Below are positions 1 to 12,499 of a stretch of 64,000 bases of DNA, piece after piece (the stretch's first letter is position 1; each line of letters opens with the position of its first letter). The notes under the pieces were generated by a model. The model searched no databases and had not been told where the DNA came from. It worked only from the letters and a program-made list of their open reading frames with translations. Source of the stretch: Ooceraea biroi (Eukaryota > Arthropoda > Insecta > Hymenoptera > Formicidae); NCBI RefSeq assembly GCF_003672135.1, contig NC_039509.1, positions 15,572,663 through 15,636,662 of the forward strand, read 5' to 3'. The position numbers and the translations under genes are program-made.

Positions 1-327
1 TATGGTGCGACATTAACGAAACTGTTTTGCGTGAAACTTATTAAATTTTTGCAAGAATGGTACTCCCTGACGGTCTAATCTTTTGATTAGGCTGCTTCAT
101 GAATGACGCATCTTGAAGCTTGATTTATCACTGGGTATATGACAGTGCAGATAAAAGTTCCTGGTACTCTGCACGACTTTAATCGGCAGTGAATAATTGC
201 ATCGCGGCGCGAAATCACGTTCTCGCCTTATCGCGTTATTGCGGGTACGCCGTGTGCGTTAGGGATCAAATCTAGGAAGCTGATCCCGACGTAAGTTCAC
301 AAATTTGCATGTGATCTCTTGCCGCAG
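1..327 (+). other. 3' part of a Gbeta intron
   Basis: This stretch precedes the first Gbeta exon seen here and ends in a good acceptor (CTTGCCGCAG before 328). No reading frame matching the expected N-terminal 19 residues is present, so it is read as the downstream end of the intron after the first coding exon. A GAC|GTAAGT donor-like site at about 288-296 has no supporting coding sequence. Confidence 0.7.
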
Positions 328-1234
328 GATGCCAGGAAAGCAGCATGCGACACGACCTTGGCCCAGGCCACATCGGGCATGGAACCTATCGGTCGCATAC
401 AAATGCGCACGAGACGTACGCTTCGCGGTCACTTAGCTAAGATTTACGCGATGCACTGGGGAAGCGATTCCAGGTATGACGGTAGACACGATAATGATTA
501 AATAACAAAATGGCTAATATTTGAAATTACTACATAAATAGATATAAATCCTGAAATCAAAGTCTGAAAATTGCTCATAAGTATATATCAAATTCGGTTA
601 ATAAATTAAATGAAAAAATCTGAAAAAATAAAACATAAATCTGAAGATGTATATTAAGAGGCACTTTTTTGCATTATGAAGTTATAAAATTCCAGAGACG
701 ACATTAAGATGGAGAAAGCTGATATTGATATTAAACTCTTGATGTTGAACTTTAAAATGGAGAAAGTTGATGTTGAACTTTTATCAACATATTTTTTTGT
801 TTTCCTCTCAGGAACCTAGTGTCTGCGTCGCAAGATGGTAAACTGATCGTTTGGGACAGTTACACCACCAATAAGGTTCATGCGATCCCATTACGGTCCT
901 CGTGGGTAATGACTTGTGCGTACGCGCCCTCGGGTAGTTACGTAGCGTGCGGCGGGCTGGACAATATCTGTTCCATCTATAGCCTTAAAACTAGGGAAGG
1001 GAACGTGCGCGTAAGCAGAGAGCTTCCAGGTCACACCGGCTACTTGTCCTGCTGTCGATTCTATGACGACAACCAAATCGTCACCAGCTCCGGCGACATG
1101 TCTTGGTAAGTACCAAAGATTTAGTACTTGGTAAGTACTAAAGGTTTATTTGTTACTAAATTATGTAAATTGCAATAGTAGAAAATTCTATGTTTATTTA
1201 TCTTTCTGTACAGAGATAAAATATATATACACAC

Positions 1235-1266
<32 letters not shown>

Positions 1267-2488
1267 AATTCTATATTTCACATATTCTTTATATATCCTA
1301 GTTTTATAAAAAAATAAAAATGTATGTGTGAAATAATTTTAATTTTATATTCTTTAGTTTCTTTCTTGCATCTTTTGATTGAAAAGAATTGATATCATTT
1401 TGTTTATGCAATCTCTCGAGCATGTTCTACATAGATCATTAAAATGCGAAGCATTTTGCGATGAATAAAACGAATAAATCTTAACAAAAATATCCAGAAG
1501 TCTGAAATTCCTCATTTCTGTTTGCTCCTTGCTCCAAATCCTGATTTCCACCGTTGAGCATGAACCTAGAAACAAGTGTGACGTGAATGAGAACACTGGA
1601 TTGTTCTGATTCAGTGCTCTGTGGGACATCGAAACCGGCCAGCAGTGCACCTCGTTCATCGGGCACACTGGCGATGTAATGTCCCTGTCGTTGGCGCCAG
1701 ATACGCGCACCTTCGTGTCCGGTGCGTGCGACGCCAGCGCAAAGTTATGGGACATTCGTGAGGGTTCCTGCAAACAGACCTTCCCGGGCCACGAGAGTGA
1801 TATAAACGCTGTTACGGTGAGACATTTATCATTAATGAATAAGGAGCTATATTTTTGTGGCCTTATTATCTTATTGTCGAGACTATTTGTGTCGACTATT
1901 TGAATTTTTTATAATATGTTTTCGTATGGGGGTTATCGCTTGATGACATATGCGAACGTATCGTATTTCCCCACAGTTCTTCCCGAATGGATACGCTTTC
2001 GCGACAGGCTCGGACGACGCGACCTGCAGACTTTTCGACATTAGGGCGGACCAGGAACTCGCGATGTACAGTCACGACAATATCATTTGCGGTATTACCA
2101 GCGTAGCTTTCAGCAAGAGCGGTAGATTATTGCTGGCAGGCTACGACGATTTCAATTGTAACGTCTGGGATTCCATGAAGACGGAGCGAGCTGGTAAGTG
2201 AATCGAGACGAAGTCTCGCGAGAAAAATGTACTTCTAAGAGAGAAGAGAAATTTCATTTGAGGCCCTTCTCTCAATGATCAAATTTCCTTTGACTTTGTT
2301 ATTCTCCAACGATTTTAATGTTTGATGATTGTTATTTTTGTAATCTCATTAAATATATGTTTGTGATTTTCTATTCTTCAGGAATCCTCGCTGGACACGA
2401 CAATCGCGTGTCTTGCCTCGGCGTTACGGAAGACGGTATGGCGGTAGCGACAGGCTCCTGGGATTCGTTCCTACGCATTTGGAATTAA
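328..2488 (+). CDS. Gbeta13F: G-protein beta subunit, GNB1/Gbeta13F type (5' partial)
   Basis: Five exons can be placed: 328-473, 812-1105, 1615-1816, 1977-2193 and 2382-2488. All introns are GT-AG and phases agree. Together they encode 321 residues plus a TAA stop, matching residues 20-340 of the usual 340-residue Gbeta; the first 19 residues (start of the N-terminal coiled coil) must lie on an exon upstream of the window. The product forms the seven-bladed WD40 propeller that pairs with G-gamma and carries receptor signals at the plasma membrane. Visible WD-type strand ends are KLIVWD, ALWDIE, KLWDIR, RLFDIR, NVWDSM and the terminal LRIWN. Near-identity to animal GNB1-class sequence separates it from the divergent Gbeta5 and the photoreceptor Gbeta76C. 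No frameshift or missing blade is seen, so the gene looks functional. The family assignment is very secure; the fly-style symbol is an orthology inference. Confidence 0.96.
1240..1267. repeat. (TA)n microsatellite in a Gbeta intron
   Basis: An uninterrupted TA run of about 13 units lies inside the intron 1106-1614. Similar AT dinucleotide runs recur at 12470-12496 and around 11050-11160. Confidence 0.9.
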
Positions 2489-4990
2489 CTTGGGGCTCTT
2501 TCCAAGACGTTCCTTCAAAGAACCAATTACAGGCAACCAGCTTACAGCATAAGAATCAAGTACCACCATCTGACCACCGAGCAAGTCGGCGTGCCAGCGG
2601 CCACGACGCTGGCGAACAAACCGCCAGGTTCACCGGAGTTGACGCTGATCAGAAACTTTGGATACCCGATTAGCAGTAGTAGCAACAGCAGCGGCAGCAG
2701 TAGCAGCAACAACAACAATTATGACCGGAGGAAGACCCAGGACAGCGGCGACAGCAACGGCGGCGATTTCAAGAACGTTTTGGGTTGTGGTGGTAAAAAG
2801 GACTCCCGCGGCAAGCACGTCATAGTCGATTTGACGTGGCGACGCGGTAAAGTCGGCGACAAGGACCACGAATATCAACGCTTCTAGGAAAAATCGGCTC
2901 GAGTTAGATCATACGTCAAGATACGTCGCGGTAAAGGAGCACCTAGCGGGATGCAAGAACGGAGAACCGACGAGAGCCGACAACTCTCTGCGGCATTGGG
3001 CGCGCACTTTCTTTTTCTCCTCCCCTTTCTCAAGGACTTTCTTCTATCGCGGACCTTTGAGAGGCACGTGCTGTTCTACGGCTCGATAGTTCTTTTTCCT
3101 ACGGGGAGGGGGCATTCCCAGTCGAGGATGCCGTTTGAAGTTTGAAGGACGAATGACAATCTCGCGCCGACGATGGTCGAGAGATTTCCAGCATGAAGTC
3201 AAGCGTTCAAACGTTTACTGCCGAGGAGGCGCCGTTTAACGGTTGCTCCGGCGGTTGGTTACGAGTACTTTTCCCACGCACGCATGACGCGAGATTGGTA
3301 TCGCACAGGGACGCGCGACGCAATCGTAACGCGTCGCGTCGCGTTGTAATCCGGAAATGGAGAAATGGAGCAGCCGCGAGGTCACGACGCGACATGATAT
3401 CCCCCGCGATGATACGTTCGAGTCACATGACGCACACTGAACGCACACGATAGAGATTCACGACGAGAATCGCGCACACCTGCACACGAAGACGAGCAGG
3501 CGAATAAGATGGAGAAGAGGTGCGAATACCAGCAAGCCTTGAGAGGCATTCGAGTCGTGCACGCTCGTCACGCGAGCTTTGTCCTCGTACACGAGCACCG
3601 AGCGGAAAAACATAGAGAAAAAGATGAGATGATCACTTTTCTTACCACGATAATAATACGCCGACTTCGCACCACTCTACTACTACTACTATTACTACTA
3701 CCATCACGATCCCCTCGATTAATTTCGTAGATGTATGGTTATTTATTTTGTATAGACCTCTGCCATATAGGCCGCTCTGCGCCTACGTTTTTTGCGAGTG
3801 CAAGAGCAATTGAGCATGTGAGAAAGAAAGAGAGAAAGAGCGAGCGAACGAGGACTGCGAGAGCGTGAGAACGAGAGCGAGAGGCGCGCGGCCCATTGCC
3901 AATCAAAAAAAGAAAAAAAAAAACAAAAACGAGACACGACATGCATTATCGTAAACGGATGTTAAAGTTACACTGAGTCGCTCCTTCGTTAAATAATTTC
4001 TAAATGCGATGATTCATCGGGATGTCTACAAGTCGCGCTCGCGCGGAAACTACAGGAAGACGAGGAGGAGCGACAGGCCCGGGGGAAGAACAGCAGGGAC
4101 CGAGAGACGGGTTTTGTCTGCTTCTACGTTGCGATAGAGCTACGAGCGCGTGATGTGACGGACCAGTGTAAAGTGTCAAGTACATTTAATGTAATGTGTA
4201 ATCGTTTAGTTCGTAGTGTCTATATCCTAACCTGTGCTCTAAACCTAACCAGACCCTAAACCTGGACCTAATCTAACCTCCTCCCCATCCCTTTTTCCAG
4301 TTTCCACTGATTATATGGCAACGGCGAGAAGGAGAAGAATCAATCTCCGACTGTCGTCTCAGCGGAGTTCTGCATCTCCTTCCACTGTCGATTCAGCGCC
4401 AGCCAATTCTCGTGCACGAGGCAGCAGGCTCTCGACCGAAAGAGTCGTGCTAAAAGTTCCTTTGAAATAGGACCCAAAGAATCAAGGGTTGAAGAAAAGG
4501 GCCGCGAGACTAAAACCCTCTTTCTCTCCCCCTCGTCATTTTCTCATTTGTTTCTCTTTTTTTTCTTTTTTAAGTATCTTCTTTATTCCTATTGTGTTTT
4601 GTTTGTTACAGCCTCTTTCGTAAACTTGTATTTGTACTTTTCTTGATAGTACTTTTAAGCTCGCCCTATGTCTCTCCTTTTTCCGCTTTCACCGCTTTCT
4701 CCTTTCCCCCCTTTTCCCACTATCCCTCCTTCTCCTGCCTGTTCTATCCTTTTTTTTGTCGGAAATAGATGTTGAAACTGTGTATGCATTTAAATAATAA
4801 TATTAATGATAATAATTATAATATTAATATTAACGATGATTGTAATTTATAATTATTAATATTTAATATATAAGTACCTAAGATCGATGGTTCTTCAATA
4901 TCGCAGGATTATGGTCCAATCGCCTTCCGGCAACCACGCTCATAGCCACTACATCTTTTTTCTTTTTTTGATTTTTAGAATTTTGTACAT
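2489..4990 (+). other. Probable long 3' UTR and flank of Gbeta
   Basis: No coding exon is recognisable after the Gbeta stop. The start contains CAG/AGC and CAA triplet runs (about 2670-2718), giving a Ser/Asn-rich open frame judged not to be a gene. Further on are purine-rich GAGA tracts (about 3810-3890), a CCTAA-like cluster (4225-4290) and pyrimidine-rich tracts (4500-4760). No AATAAA is seen before about 6191, so the transcript end cannot be fixed. Assignment as 3' UTR is inference from position only. Confidence 0.35.
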
Positions 4991-7900
4991 TCGAGCGAGA
5001 TGTAGTTAATCGCGTGTTGCTTTTCAGAGGGAAACGGAACATGTGAATTCGATAGGAATCCCGTAAATCTTCATTTTAATCGTATGAACGAAAACGCATA
5101 ATTTGTACATACGAAAAAAATCGTTGTGGCGTATCATGCTAGAAATTATGAAGAACATGTCGATTGCCAAGCTAGCTAAAGTCGGAGGGAGAATGTTGGA
5201 AGAAAAAGGCGTGGATTCCGGAAAGCGACTATTGAAAAATTTCTTTTTCCCAGCGGAACAAAGCATGTAATCTGGCTACGGAGCAAGCGAGCACTGGTGA
5301 GATCTCCGAGAACCCTCGAGAGACATTGCAAATCTCAAACATTTAACATTTCGCAAAATCGGTTTTGTGAATCTTTTTACATAAACGAACACACACACAC
5401 ACACACACACGTACACACACACACACATATATAAATAACTCTTCAACTAATCTTGCTTATACGTAATGCTTTGTACTCGTTAGCTATGAAACGGGCAAAG
5501 ATCTTTCTCCGTCTCGAAAGAGGAGATCCTTGTTCCTTCGATTCTTTGTATTATAAGGATTCTTCCAAAGTTCGATTCAGAATCATCAGATGCGACGTTA
5601 AAAAGCGAGAAACAACACAGCGCGATCAGAGCGACCGTTTTACTTCGTAACAGTGCCGAATGCGAAGAGGAATGATCTTAGAACAGAGAATCACGAAGGA
5701 AAGGGAGATTTTATTAAACAAATTAATGGAAACAGATCTGTGCTTTTTGCATTTCGCAATTCCGTGGCTTCTCCGAGGGGGCTCTCTCTCTCTCCTTTTT
5801 GTACCTCGAAGCCTGGAGTGATACGGTTTCTTATCCTTGATACGAACACGAAAAGGTAGTCACTATCGACTAGTAATGCAAAATTGAAAAGTTATTAAGC
5901 CTCTAGTCATATTAACGGCATGCGCGCAAGAAAAAGAAAAGTAACAAGAAGACAAAACGCAAGTAAGACTTTGTAAACTTATTTTTAATATCTCCTTGTT
6001 CGCGTGAACAAGATTGCGGAAGCTAAATTTAACTCCTTTCGTTTGTTTTTCTTTCTCAAAAAGAATGGCACGTATACACACGCGGTAGATTGATTGCGAC
6101 GCAAGAGAAGAAACATTAACGAGGTGAGAAGAGACAATTCTAATGAAATCAGCCTTTTTCTTTCTTTTGAGCCTTTAAGAGTATAAAGTGAATAAAAGTA
6201 CTTGGAAAAAGAATCAAACGTGGCGTTTCCGTTATTTTTTTACCGCTTCTTCGCTTTCTGTTCCCTCTCTCCGTGAATGATGTATTTTTCTTATGATTTT
6301 GCTGCCCCAATATGTTCTTTGCTTTACAACTCCTCGCACGTCCGTATATCTTTTTTGTTCGCCGAATACTCGTTAAACTACTGCGGCAAATATCGCCTTA
6401 CCAAGGCGTATGATCATACGGGATCATGGTGTTGGGTCCTATTTCAATTATGGAATAAAGTGCACATTCAGCGTGCACGCACGTAGTTAACAAGAAAAAA
6501 GAAAAACAAGGGGGAAAGGAGGAAAGAAAGGGAAGAAGCGTGAAGAAAATGTGCCGAGGACACTATCGTGACTTGTTTTACGATGGATGACGACAAGCCG
6601 TCAGGAATACTGCCTCTTTCAAGTTATGCACAAAAAAAGAATAAAAATTACGATATATAGTACGTGTATTATAATACATAAAAACACTCTAAAACATAAC
6701 GTGCGAAGCACTGTTAAAGTTTAAAAAAAAAAAGAAAAGAAAAAAAGAGTAAACGCGCAAGAGGACGTGCGACTACGTGCGGGACAACTGAGACGTGGAG
6801 TGAAAAGTGCATCGATGAAGATGATCGGATGCGGAGTTCATCGGTGAACGTTCATCGGGAGGAACATGTACATTCACTCAGCAACTGAAAATTGAGCGTG
6901 AGATACATCTTCACTGTTAAATGGTAGATAGTTACAAAGATTTCATCACTTTTTTATATATAAAAAATATATACGTATATGTATATATACACATATATAT
7001 ACATATATATATAAATAATTATAATTAATCACTATTGACGGTTAGCTTAGGCCACTCGCCTATAGTCGTTTGCCGTACGAAAGACGTCTCTGCGAGACGT
7101 GGAAATTCGAGGGATCGATTGTTTTCGTCGGCTCGTGCTTCTCTTGCTAAATTTCGCGAAATTCTGCTGCGGCCGACCAACAACAATCCATTCACTAGTC
7201 GAGAAAATCGTCTGTCTTTTATGATACTTGATAAGATTACCTTGTTTCGGGCCTCTATGTCGCGCGGTTCATCATTCGCATGATGTTAGGAAGAATCATT
7301 TCAGGGAAGTTTATAGTGCAGCAAGTACGAAGAAACACACACACACAAAGTTTCACCGAGTCACGGCGACGAATAATCGCATTTGAATAATTCAGGCCGA
7401 ATTCCAAACTCGTTTCTTTACACAATTTTTTATATCTAGTCATTCCATTTTGTTTAAATGTTTTCAATATCCTTGTGCAATGCAATGCAATCATTTCCTG
7501 CTGTAATCAGCCACTTTGACTTGCGATACTGCATTCTTTTATCTGAAGTGTTACTGGGGAAATTCATCAGAGTAATGTAATGTCTGATATACATTCCGCA
7601 ATAGGAAGTTTAACGTGCAAAATGATTCAGGAATGAGTTTTTTCGAACACAGAGATCATCCGCGTTCATCAATCATCAAATAGAGTTACGTAGCATTCAG
7701 TAATATATAAAGCGTCTGTCTGTACGCGGTAATCGCAATTAAGAGTAACAGATCCGTACGATTAGGTATCACGATATCGTCATCTCGGAGAATAAATTGT
7801 ATTTATTACATTTCTTATTACGATTTTCAAAATGATGCGAGATCAAAATTGTCCCGAATGAGGGGAGATCGATTCATTTCGCGAAATCGTGCTTTGCGTG

Positions 7901-9077
7901 TGCGTGAACGAGAATGCAGAATGTCAGCATCGCTTACCTCTCTCCTTTGTTTTTTTTATTATAAGTAAATCATCATTAACGCTTGGGCCCGGTTAATCTC
8001 GAATGTGAGAGGGTTCATGATAACGTAAATTTTAAATAATTTTATATTTAAATAATATTTTATTCTATATTTATATTCTCAGTATTTCTATAAATAGTTA
8101 ACAAAATTAATTAACTTATTAAAATCGTCCCACCCTTGTGTGAGTGATGTGGCAATCTAAGTATTAATCAAATTTGCGGACATTTCATGAATGATGTTTC
8201 ATTACGCATTCGAATTCCAGTCAAGATATACCCAGAGAAACATCGTCGCAAAAATGACAAAGACGACGAGAGCCACATTTGGATAGTGTTCGATAATGTC
8301 CTTCGATTTCAATATCGTATCCTAAGTCATTACGATTAGCGACGAGGTTTTTTAAACGCAGACGCATACGTAAATACATTTAAAGGGATATGCAGTCGAG
8401 TGCGAGTCCTTCTAAGCGAATCGCGAAACTTGAGACGAGCTTTTGTTACCTCACGTGTAATACGGTAGTGTAATAATAAAACTCGATTTCTTCACAGCGT
8501 TCCTCATACACGTGACTCTGCTACAGAGGTGGAATCTTAGCAAAAAAGAGAAAAGTGAAAGAAGAAAACGGCATTTTTATGAACTTCATCGTTGACTTTG
8601 TGTTTTTCTGAAGTTTCCTTTAGACGCGCCTTAAATTGTCCGACGACTATTACGAGTTTAATGTGAACCTAGTGTCACAATGATCTGGTACGTTAGATCT
8701 GCAATCATGAAGGAGAAAAACGGGGGATTGGTGAATTCATATTTTTGTGCGCTTTAACGTTTCCACACCCTCAGAAAGGATTTCTGATAAGACGAAAAAT
8801 ATTCTTGACTAATTTAATCGTATTACAAGTATAAAAAATATGAAAATAAAACAATTTTTAATTTAAATCAGTAATTTTTATTCTTCTCTCTCGAATTAAA
8901 TAAGATTGTCTTACTGTCTTGAGACAAGAGTAACATATACAAATTTATGCTTATATATTCTTGTATGTAGAATAATTTGATATTAGCGCCACGTTATAGT
9001 AGGCTTTGTCGATGTCGACGCATCATTTTCTCACAGTCGCTCGTCGACTCGGCGCTTCTGCGTCCTTTATTCGGATA
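4991..9077. other. Intergenic or Gbeta 3' region, no gene supported
   Basis: Open frames here are short and show no recognisable domain. Plus-strand AATAAA hexamers occur at 6191-6196, 6464-6469 and 6640-6645 and could end a very long Gbeta transcript. The (CA)n run at 5389-5428 and TA-rich sequence at about 6955-7020 lie here. Nothing else could be supported. Confidence 0.4.
5389..5428. repeat. (CA)n microsatellite
   Basis: A CA run broken once by GT. A second, more degenerate CA-rich tract lies at about 11288-11341. Confidence 0.9.
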
Positions 9078-9343
9078 AAACGGCCAATATTTATGTGTTG
9101 CAATCGAAAATCGGGAAAGTGTTTCTGTTATTTACAATGAATAAGTGCAATACTCTACAAGAAATATTAAAAGATATGGAAATGTAAGTAAGTATATACA
9201 ATATACTTACTTGAGAAATAAGATTCGAGATAAGACATTTCCATATCTTTTAATATTTCTTGTAGAGTATTGCACTTATTCATTGTAAATAACAGAAACA
9301 CTTCCCCGATTTTCGATTGCAACACATAAATATTGGCCGTTTT
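9078..9343. repeat. Long near-perfect inverted repeat (hairpin-RNA-like)
   Basis: The left arm 9078-9183 is repeated in reverse complement at 9237-9343, about 106 bp with one obvious mismatch (GGGAAAG versus GGGGAAG). The 53-base spacer contains its own inverted repeat: AAGTAAGTATAT pairs with ATATACTTACTT. The left arm contains an ATG (9138), a 15-codon open frame and a GTAAGTAAG donor-like site right at its inner edge (9184). The arm therefore resembles a copied first coding exon placed head to head. Transcription through it would give a long dsRNA hairpin. A foldback transposon is the alternative; no terminal repeat or target duplication was identified. Confidence 0.8.
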
Positions 9344-10995
9344 GTGCAGATTCTACAAATTCTCTTAGAAGAATAGAATAAGATGTCTTTTAGATCTCAC
9401 AATATTCTGAAATCAAGAATATTTTGAACTTGCTACAAATTTTTATCTAAATCCTTCTGAGAAAATTAATGAGATAGCACCAAGATTATTTTAATCTAGA
9501 TTTTCGAATTTTCTATTCAAGATTAAAATATGTTTCTTTTCAATAATAAATATGATTGTCGCTATAGCGATCTTATTTTATGATAGATTAAAGAGTAATA
9601 GCATTAAGTCCAGAAATATTTTCTGTGGGTGCATGCGCTCCTAACTCGTAACTAAATGAATATCGTGACGCGATATTGACCCCGTTTAAAATAAAGAAAA
9701 CAATATTTTAGCAGATTTTTCATATATTACGTAGATAATGTCATTCGATGATATTCGTCGGAACATATCTCTGGAAATCAAAACAGTATTTCGTTCGCTT
9801 CGACATAAAACTTGGTTGATAACAACTCTTCACTCGTTTTTACTCGTTTCAGCTCGCAATTTTTCGCGATGTACGTTACAATGACAATCTTAATTACTAC
9901 ATAATTATCGAAGTACAAAGTCTATTCGTGAACCTATTCGCGGAGACGCATGTTGGCCACGTGTTTTAAGAAGTAAACGAGTACCACTTTAGTTATACTA
10001 ATTCATGACGAAACTTCGTCCGAATCGGGAACAAAAAAAAAGTACGAAGGAAAGAACGGTGAGAGAGGATTTATTTTTGTTGCATAAGAGCAAAAGACTG
10101 ACGCGTCTCTCAGTGTCAAAGTGATTAAAAAGTCTCTTGTAATAAAAGCCAAACTGTAAAAGAAAAAAAAAAGAGAGAACGTGCGATAAGTGCGACGAAG
10201 TTCTGTTGGTTCTGCTTCGTGATTGCAAATTGGAGTAACCGGAAACTAAGTCTGCTGTACTTGCTTCTTTTATACGCTCTTGGGAAACAAAGCGGAGATT
10301 AAGCAGCATCTTTCTCCTACGAAGGCGCCGTTCGGTTTTAATATCGACGAAATCGCATTCGATGAATGTGTGATTTTACGATGAAAATAAGTAAACAAAA
10401 ACGAAAAAGAAAATGAATAACGCGGCGAACTTCCAAACTTTTGGAAAGAAAAATTTAGTGCATAAGGATACTCTCTGTAACGTAAGCTATAAGCATAAAT
10501 CCTAAGGTATGTAAGGGCTGTAACGCATGAAGTAATCATCAACCGGAAAACACCACAATAAATATGATCGCGATAACCATACGACAGGAACGAAAGACAT
10601 AAGCCCAAAGAAACGCACGGAATGTCGATGAAGAGCCGATCGACGGTCACGTTTCGTAAATCACTCGCTGTTACTTTAAAGAAGAAATTTAATCCACGAT
10701 TATCGCGAGATTTCGTCGCGATTTTCTCGTTCTCAGTCGTGGATCGCTCTTCGTCGACACTCTGTACGTTCTGTAGAATATAACGATTACAATTAGGGAG
10801 CAAACGAAAGTGCGAGCGAGAGAGGAAAAAGAAAAACGCTCGAAAGCTACACGAGTAACTAACTACGTACGAGTGTGGGAAAGAGGACGCAAAAGATGCA
10901 AAAGAAAAGGGAGAAAAAAAGAAAAAGGAAAGAACCCGAGACACCGACACCAAATTTGATTTCTGCGTGCCTGTGTGAGGAGCGAAGTGTGATAT
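9344..10995. other. Intergenic, AT-rich, no gene supported
   Basis: A 275-codon frame on the minus strand (10270-11097) runs through purine/pyrimidine-biased and TA-repeat DNA. Its product is low-complexity Phe/Ser/Tyr sequence without a domain, so it is not accepted as a gene. Confidence 0.5.
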
Positions 10996-11069
10996 GTACA
11001 CTAAGGTGCATTGATTCGCGTGGTAGCAAATATTTATATTAATATTTATTAATATTACTATATATAATA

Positions 11070-11100
<31 letters not shown>

Positions 11101-11206
11101 TATTACATGTATATAATATTATAATATACACATATATATAATATATATATTAATATTAATAAATATATATATTCGCTACCACGCGAATTAATGCACCTTA
11201 GTGTAC
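10996..11206. repeat. Foldback element with AT-rich loop
   Basis: The 32-bp arms at 10996-11027 and 11175-11206 are inverted copies (GTACACTAAGGTGCATT reading inward), differing at one base. The loop is almost pure A/T with TA dinucleotides and can itself fold. It resembles a small MITE or a cruciform-prone AT repeat; no target-site duplication is clear. Confidence 0.75.
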
Positions 11207-12149
11207 GTACATATTTATATATCTATTACTATAAACGATCCTAGCGGGATATGTAATTCGTACGTTTGTCGAGAGGCGAAGGAGGTACACACCCACACAC
11301 GTACACACACGCACGCACGCACGCATGCACATACACACACGTTCGTACACGTTCCCTGAGGTAAAGTCACAAGAAGAGGCAGCCGAAGAGCGAAAAGGGG
11401 CGGCACGAGTGACAGGAACAAGAAAGTTGGCACGACGAAGGGGGACAGTTTCGTTAAAACAATTTGCGCGGTATAATCACTCTATATAAATATATTATAA
11501 TACCAAGAGCTTTTCGCGCCAAGATGGTAGCTTCTGCGGGAGTAAGGGATCCGAGACTCAGATCTGGAATCTGTCCGGAGGCTGACGAGAGAGACGACGA
11601 TAAAGAGATAATACACTTCAGCGTGATGGAGTATCGTTTCTTTTCGCGTGCGACCAATTATCATTGCGCGTGATTACGGGGATTAATTATTATTACTATT
11701 GTTAATTACGGCTCATCTCGACATCACCGTCATCGTCATTATTATGATTATGATTATGATTATTATATAATTAATGTGAGTGTGGACACCAAAATAAAGT
11801 GTACGTAGTAGAAGGCCGGTCTGTTTCCACCACCTGTCGTTTCTCGCTTTTCGTCGAGGTTTTCTCGAGCGTTCCTCGAGTCTCACAGATTCATCTGATG
11901 AAGATAATGCATTTATTTCAAACTGGAAGGACAAGAGACACGTGTCGAACATTCGGCGAACTTAAACTAACAACTGTTTTACGATCTACAAATCATTGAG
12001 TCGCGCAGGGATTAGATTATTCCCGAAAACGAAATTCGTTCTTGGCGATCCTACACGTTTTACAGTTTACCCCATTAACGTATATTAAGTGCATTAACTA
12101 TTATTTTTGGTTTGAAAATAACGTAACAGCATTAAAAACTTCGATTCAC
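11207..12149. other. Region 3' of DNAAF1
   Basis: This is the downstream flank of the minus-strand DNAAF1 gene and probably contains its 3' UTR. It holds a CA-rich tract (11288-11341) and a TTTATT (AATAAA on the minus strand). Short open frames on both strands have no recognisable domain. Confidence 0.4.
11912..11917 (-). promoter_or_regulatory. Candidate polyadenylation signal for DNAAF1
   Basis: TTTATT on the plus strand reads AATAAA on the minus strand, about 233 bases after the DNAAF1 stop codon, and is the nearest such hexamer seen. A hexamer alone is weak evidence. Confidence 0.35.
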
Positions 12150-12464
12150 TTAGCCCTCCTGTGCCACCTGCATTTCTATACTCTTTTTCATGTTCGTCGT
12201 AATGGTCCCATCTTTTTCCTTTTTCAACGCGCACTCCTCTTTGCAATCTGAGTTTTCCGATGTACCTGATGTAGAAAACATCCCGAGCTTTATTTTCTCG
12301 TCCAAGCTAACTAGATTTTCTTGATTGATATGCTTTTCAGGAACATCAGAGATGTCAATCATCTCCTCGGACAGTCTTCTGAAGACAGCCTAGAAAGGTA
12401 ATGTGTAAAATAATATTATATGTAATATTTAATTGATTACTCTTAAAGTTTTTGTAAAAAGTAA

Positions 12465-12499
<35 letters not shown>

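Noticed and set aside
2591..2887. Ser/Asn-repeat open frame after Gbeta, which might look like a small protein.
   Set aside because: It is produced by CAG/CAA triplet repeats in the presumed 3' UTR; the opposite strand gives an equally open Ala/Val frame.
4225..4290. CCTAACC, CCTAAACC and CCTAATC motifs resembling the insect telomeric repeat (TTAGG)n.
   Set aside because: The motifs are scattered and degenerate with no tandem phase, so there is no real interstitial telomere array.
10270..11097. 275-codon open frame on the minus strand.
   Set aside because: It runs across TA repeats and biased low-complexity DNA and encodes Phe/Ser/Tyr-rich sequence with no domain.
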